Shown: one piece after another, positions 46,540 through 46,938 of the stretch | Layout of the letters: each line of letters opens with the position of its first letter | How positions within the stretch are numbered: position 1 is the stretch's first letter | Assembly (NCBI GenBank): GCA_018712565.1 | Contig: DVGU01000008.1 | Span: 1-46,938, forward strand | From: Candidatus Faecimonas gallistercoris | GTDB lineage: Bacteria; Bacillota_I; Bacilli_A; RF39; UBA660 | Length of the DNA stretch: 46,938 nucleotides | Direction of reading: 5' to 3' | Notes under the pieces: model-generated | What the model was told of the DNA's origin: nothing | The model's database searches: none | What the model saw: only the letters and a program-made list of their open reading frames with translations | Made by a program: the position numbers and the translations under genes

Positions 46540-46938
46540 ATGTATAGAGCTTATCGGTTTCGTTTGTATCCTACAACTAATCAAGTAGAGTTAATTCACA
46601 AAACATTTGGTTGTACTAGAGTAGTATATAATCATTATTTAGAAAAGCAAAAATCACTTTATGAAGAGAAAAAAGATTCTTTATCTTGTTTTGATATGAT
46701 AAAAGATTTAAAAAACTTACAAGTAGAACATCCCTTTTTAAAGGAAGTAGATTCTTGTAGCCTAAGATGTAGTTTATTTAATTTAGAGGATGCTTTTAAA
46801 AGATGGTATAAAGGACAAGGAGAATACCCTAAATTTAAGGGAAAATACAACTCTAAAAGAAGTTATAGAACAAACTGTATAAGTAATACTTATAAAGATA
46901 AAACATATCAAAGTATAGAAGTAGATTTAAAAAGACAC
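46540..46938 (+). mobile_element. tnpB: IS200/IS605-family TnpB (OrfB), N-terminal part, truncated by window end
   Basis: MYRAYRFRLYPTTNQVELIHKTFGCTRVVYNHYLEKQKSLYEEKK...LFNLEDAFKRWYKGQGEYPKFKGKYNSKRSYRTN: classic TnpB N-terminus. aggagg SD; open to window edge so absent from the ORF track. Confidence 0.93.

Noticed and set aside
46659-46850. Minus-strand ORF 46659..46850
   Set aside because: Antisense to the clear TnpB reading frame from 46540.
1-46938. Mycoplasma-type genetic code (TGA = Trp)
   Set aside because: Several confident genes end in TGA at sensible positions with tight overlaps (e.g. 15028-15030, 24897-24899, 29666-29668), and Trp is encoded by TGG.

Overview
AT-rich (low-GC) bacterial chromosomal window, probably from an uncultured gut-type Firmicute/Bacilli relative (taxonomy is inference). 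Nearly all genes are on the + strand, and TGA is used as a stop (standard code 11). The content is mostly housekeeping: a PBP2-like transpeptidase, rpmG, efp, FtsK/SpoIIIE, deoD, a YmfF/YmfH-like M16 peptidase pair, lepA, a HemW-like radical SAM protein, a dTMP-kinase-like protein, an elongator tRNA-Met, dnaB, a CBS-type Mn-pyrophosphatase, uppP, a ZIP transporter, a phosphohexomutase and a HelD-like helicase. Accessory content: a minimal type IV pilus/Com-like secretion set split over two loci (GspE-like ATPase, two prepilins, GspF, PilD), an OmpR-type two-component system, a GH25/LysM wall hydrolase with a degenerate second GH25 domain, a SpoIIID-like double-HTH protein, a YlbJ-like protein next to SepM/YlbL, an Rpn-like nuclease fragment and the 5' end of a TnpB gene running off the window. 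The most interesting signals are regulatory. (1) Three promoters (dTMP-kinase-like, deoxyribosyltransferase-like and TnpB genes) carry the same LexA/DinR-like box at the same position in a 17-bp spacer. (2) A ~105-bp tandem duplication of an operator/-10/SD unit with TTCCCATAAT direct repeats lies upstream of the two-component system. (3) The HelD-like gene has an attenuator-like leader with a possible 5-codon uORF. No CRISPR array or rRNA was seen.
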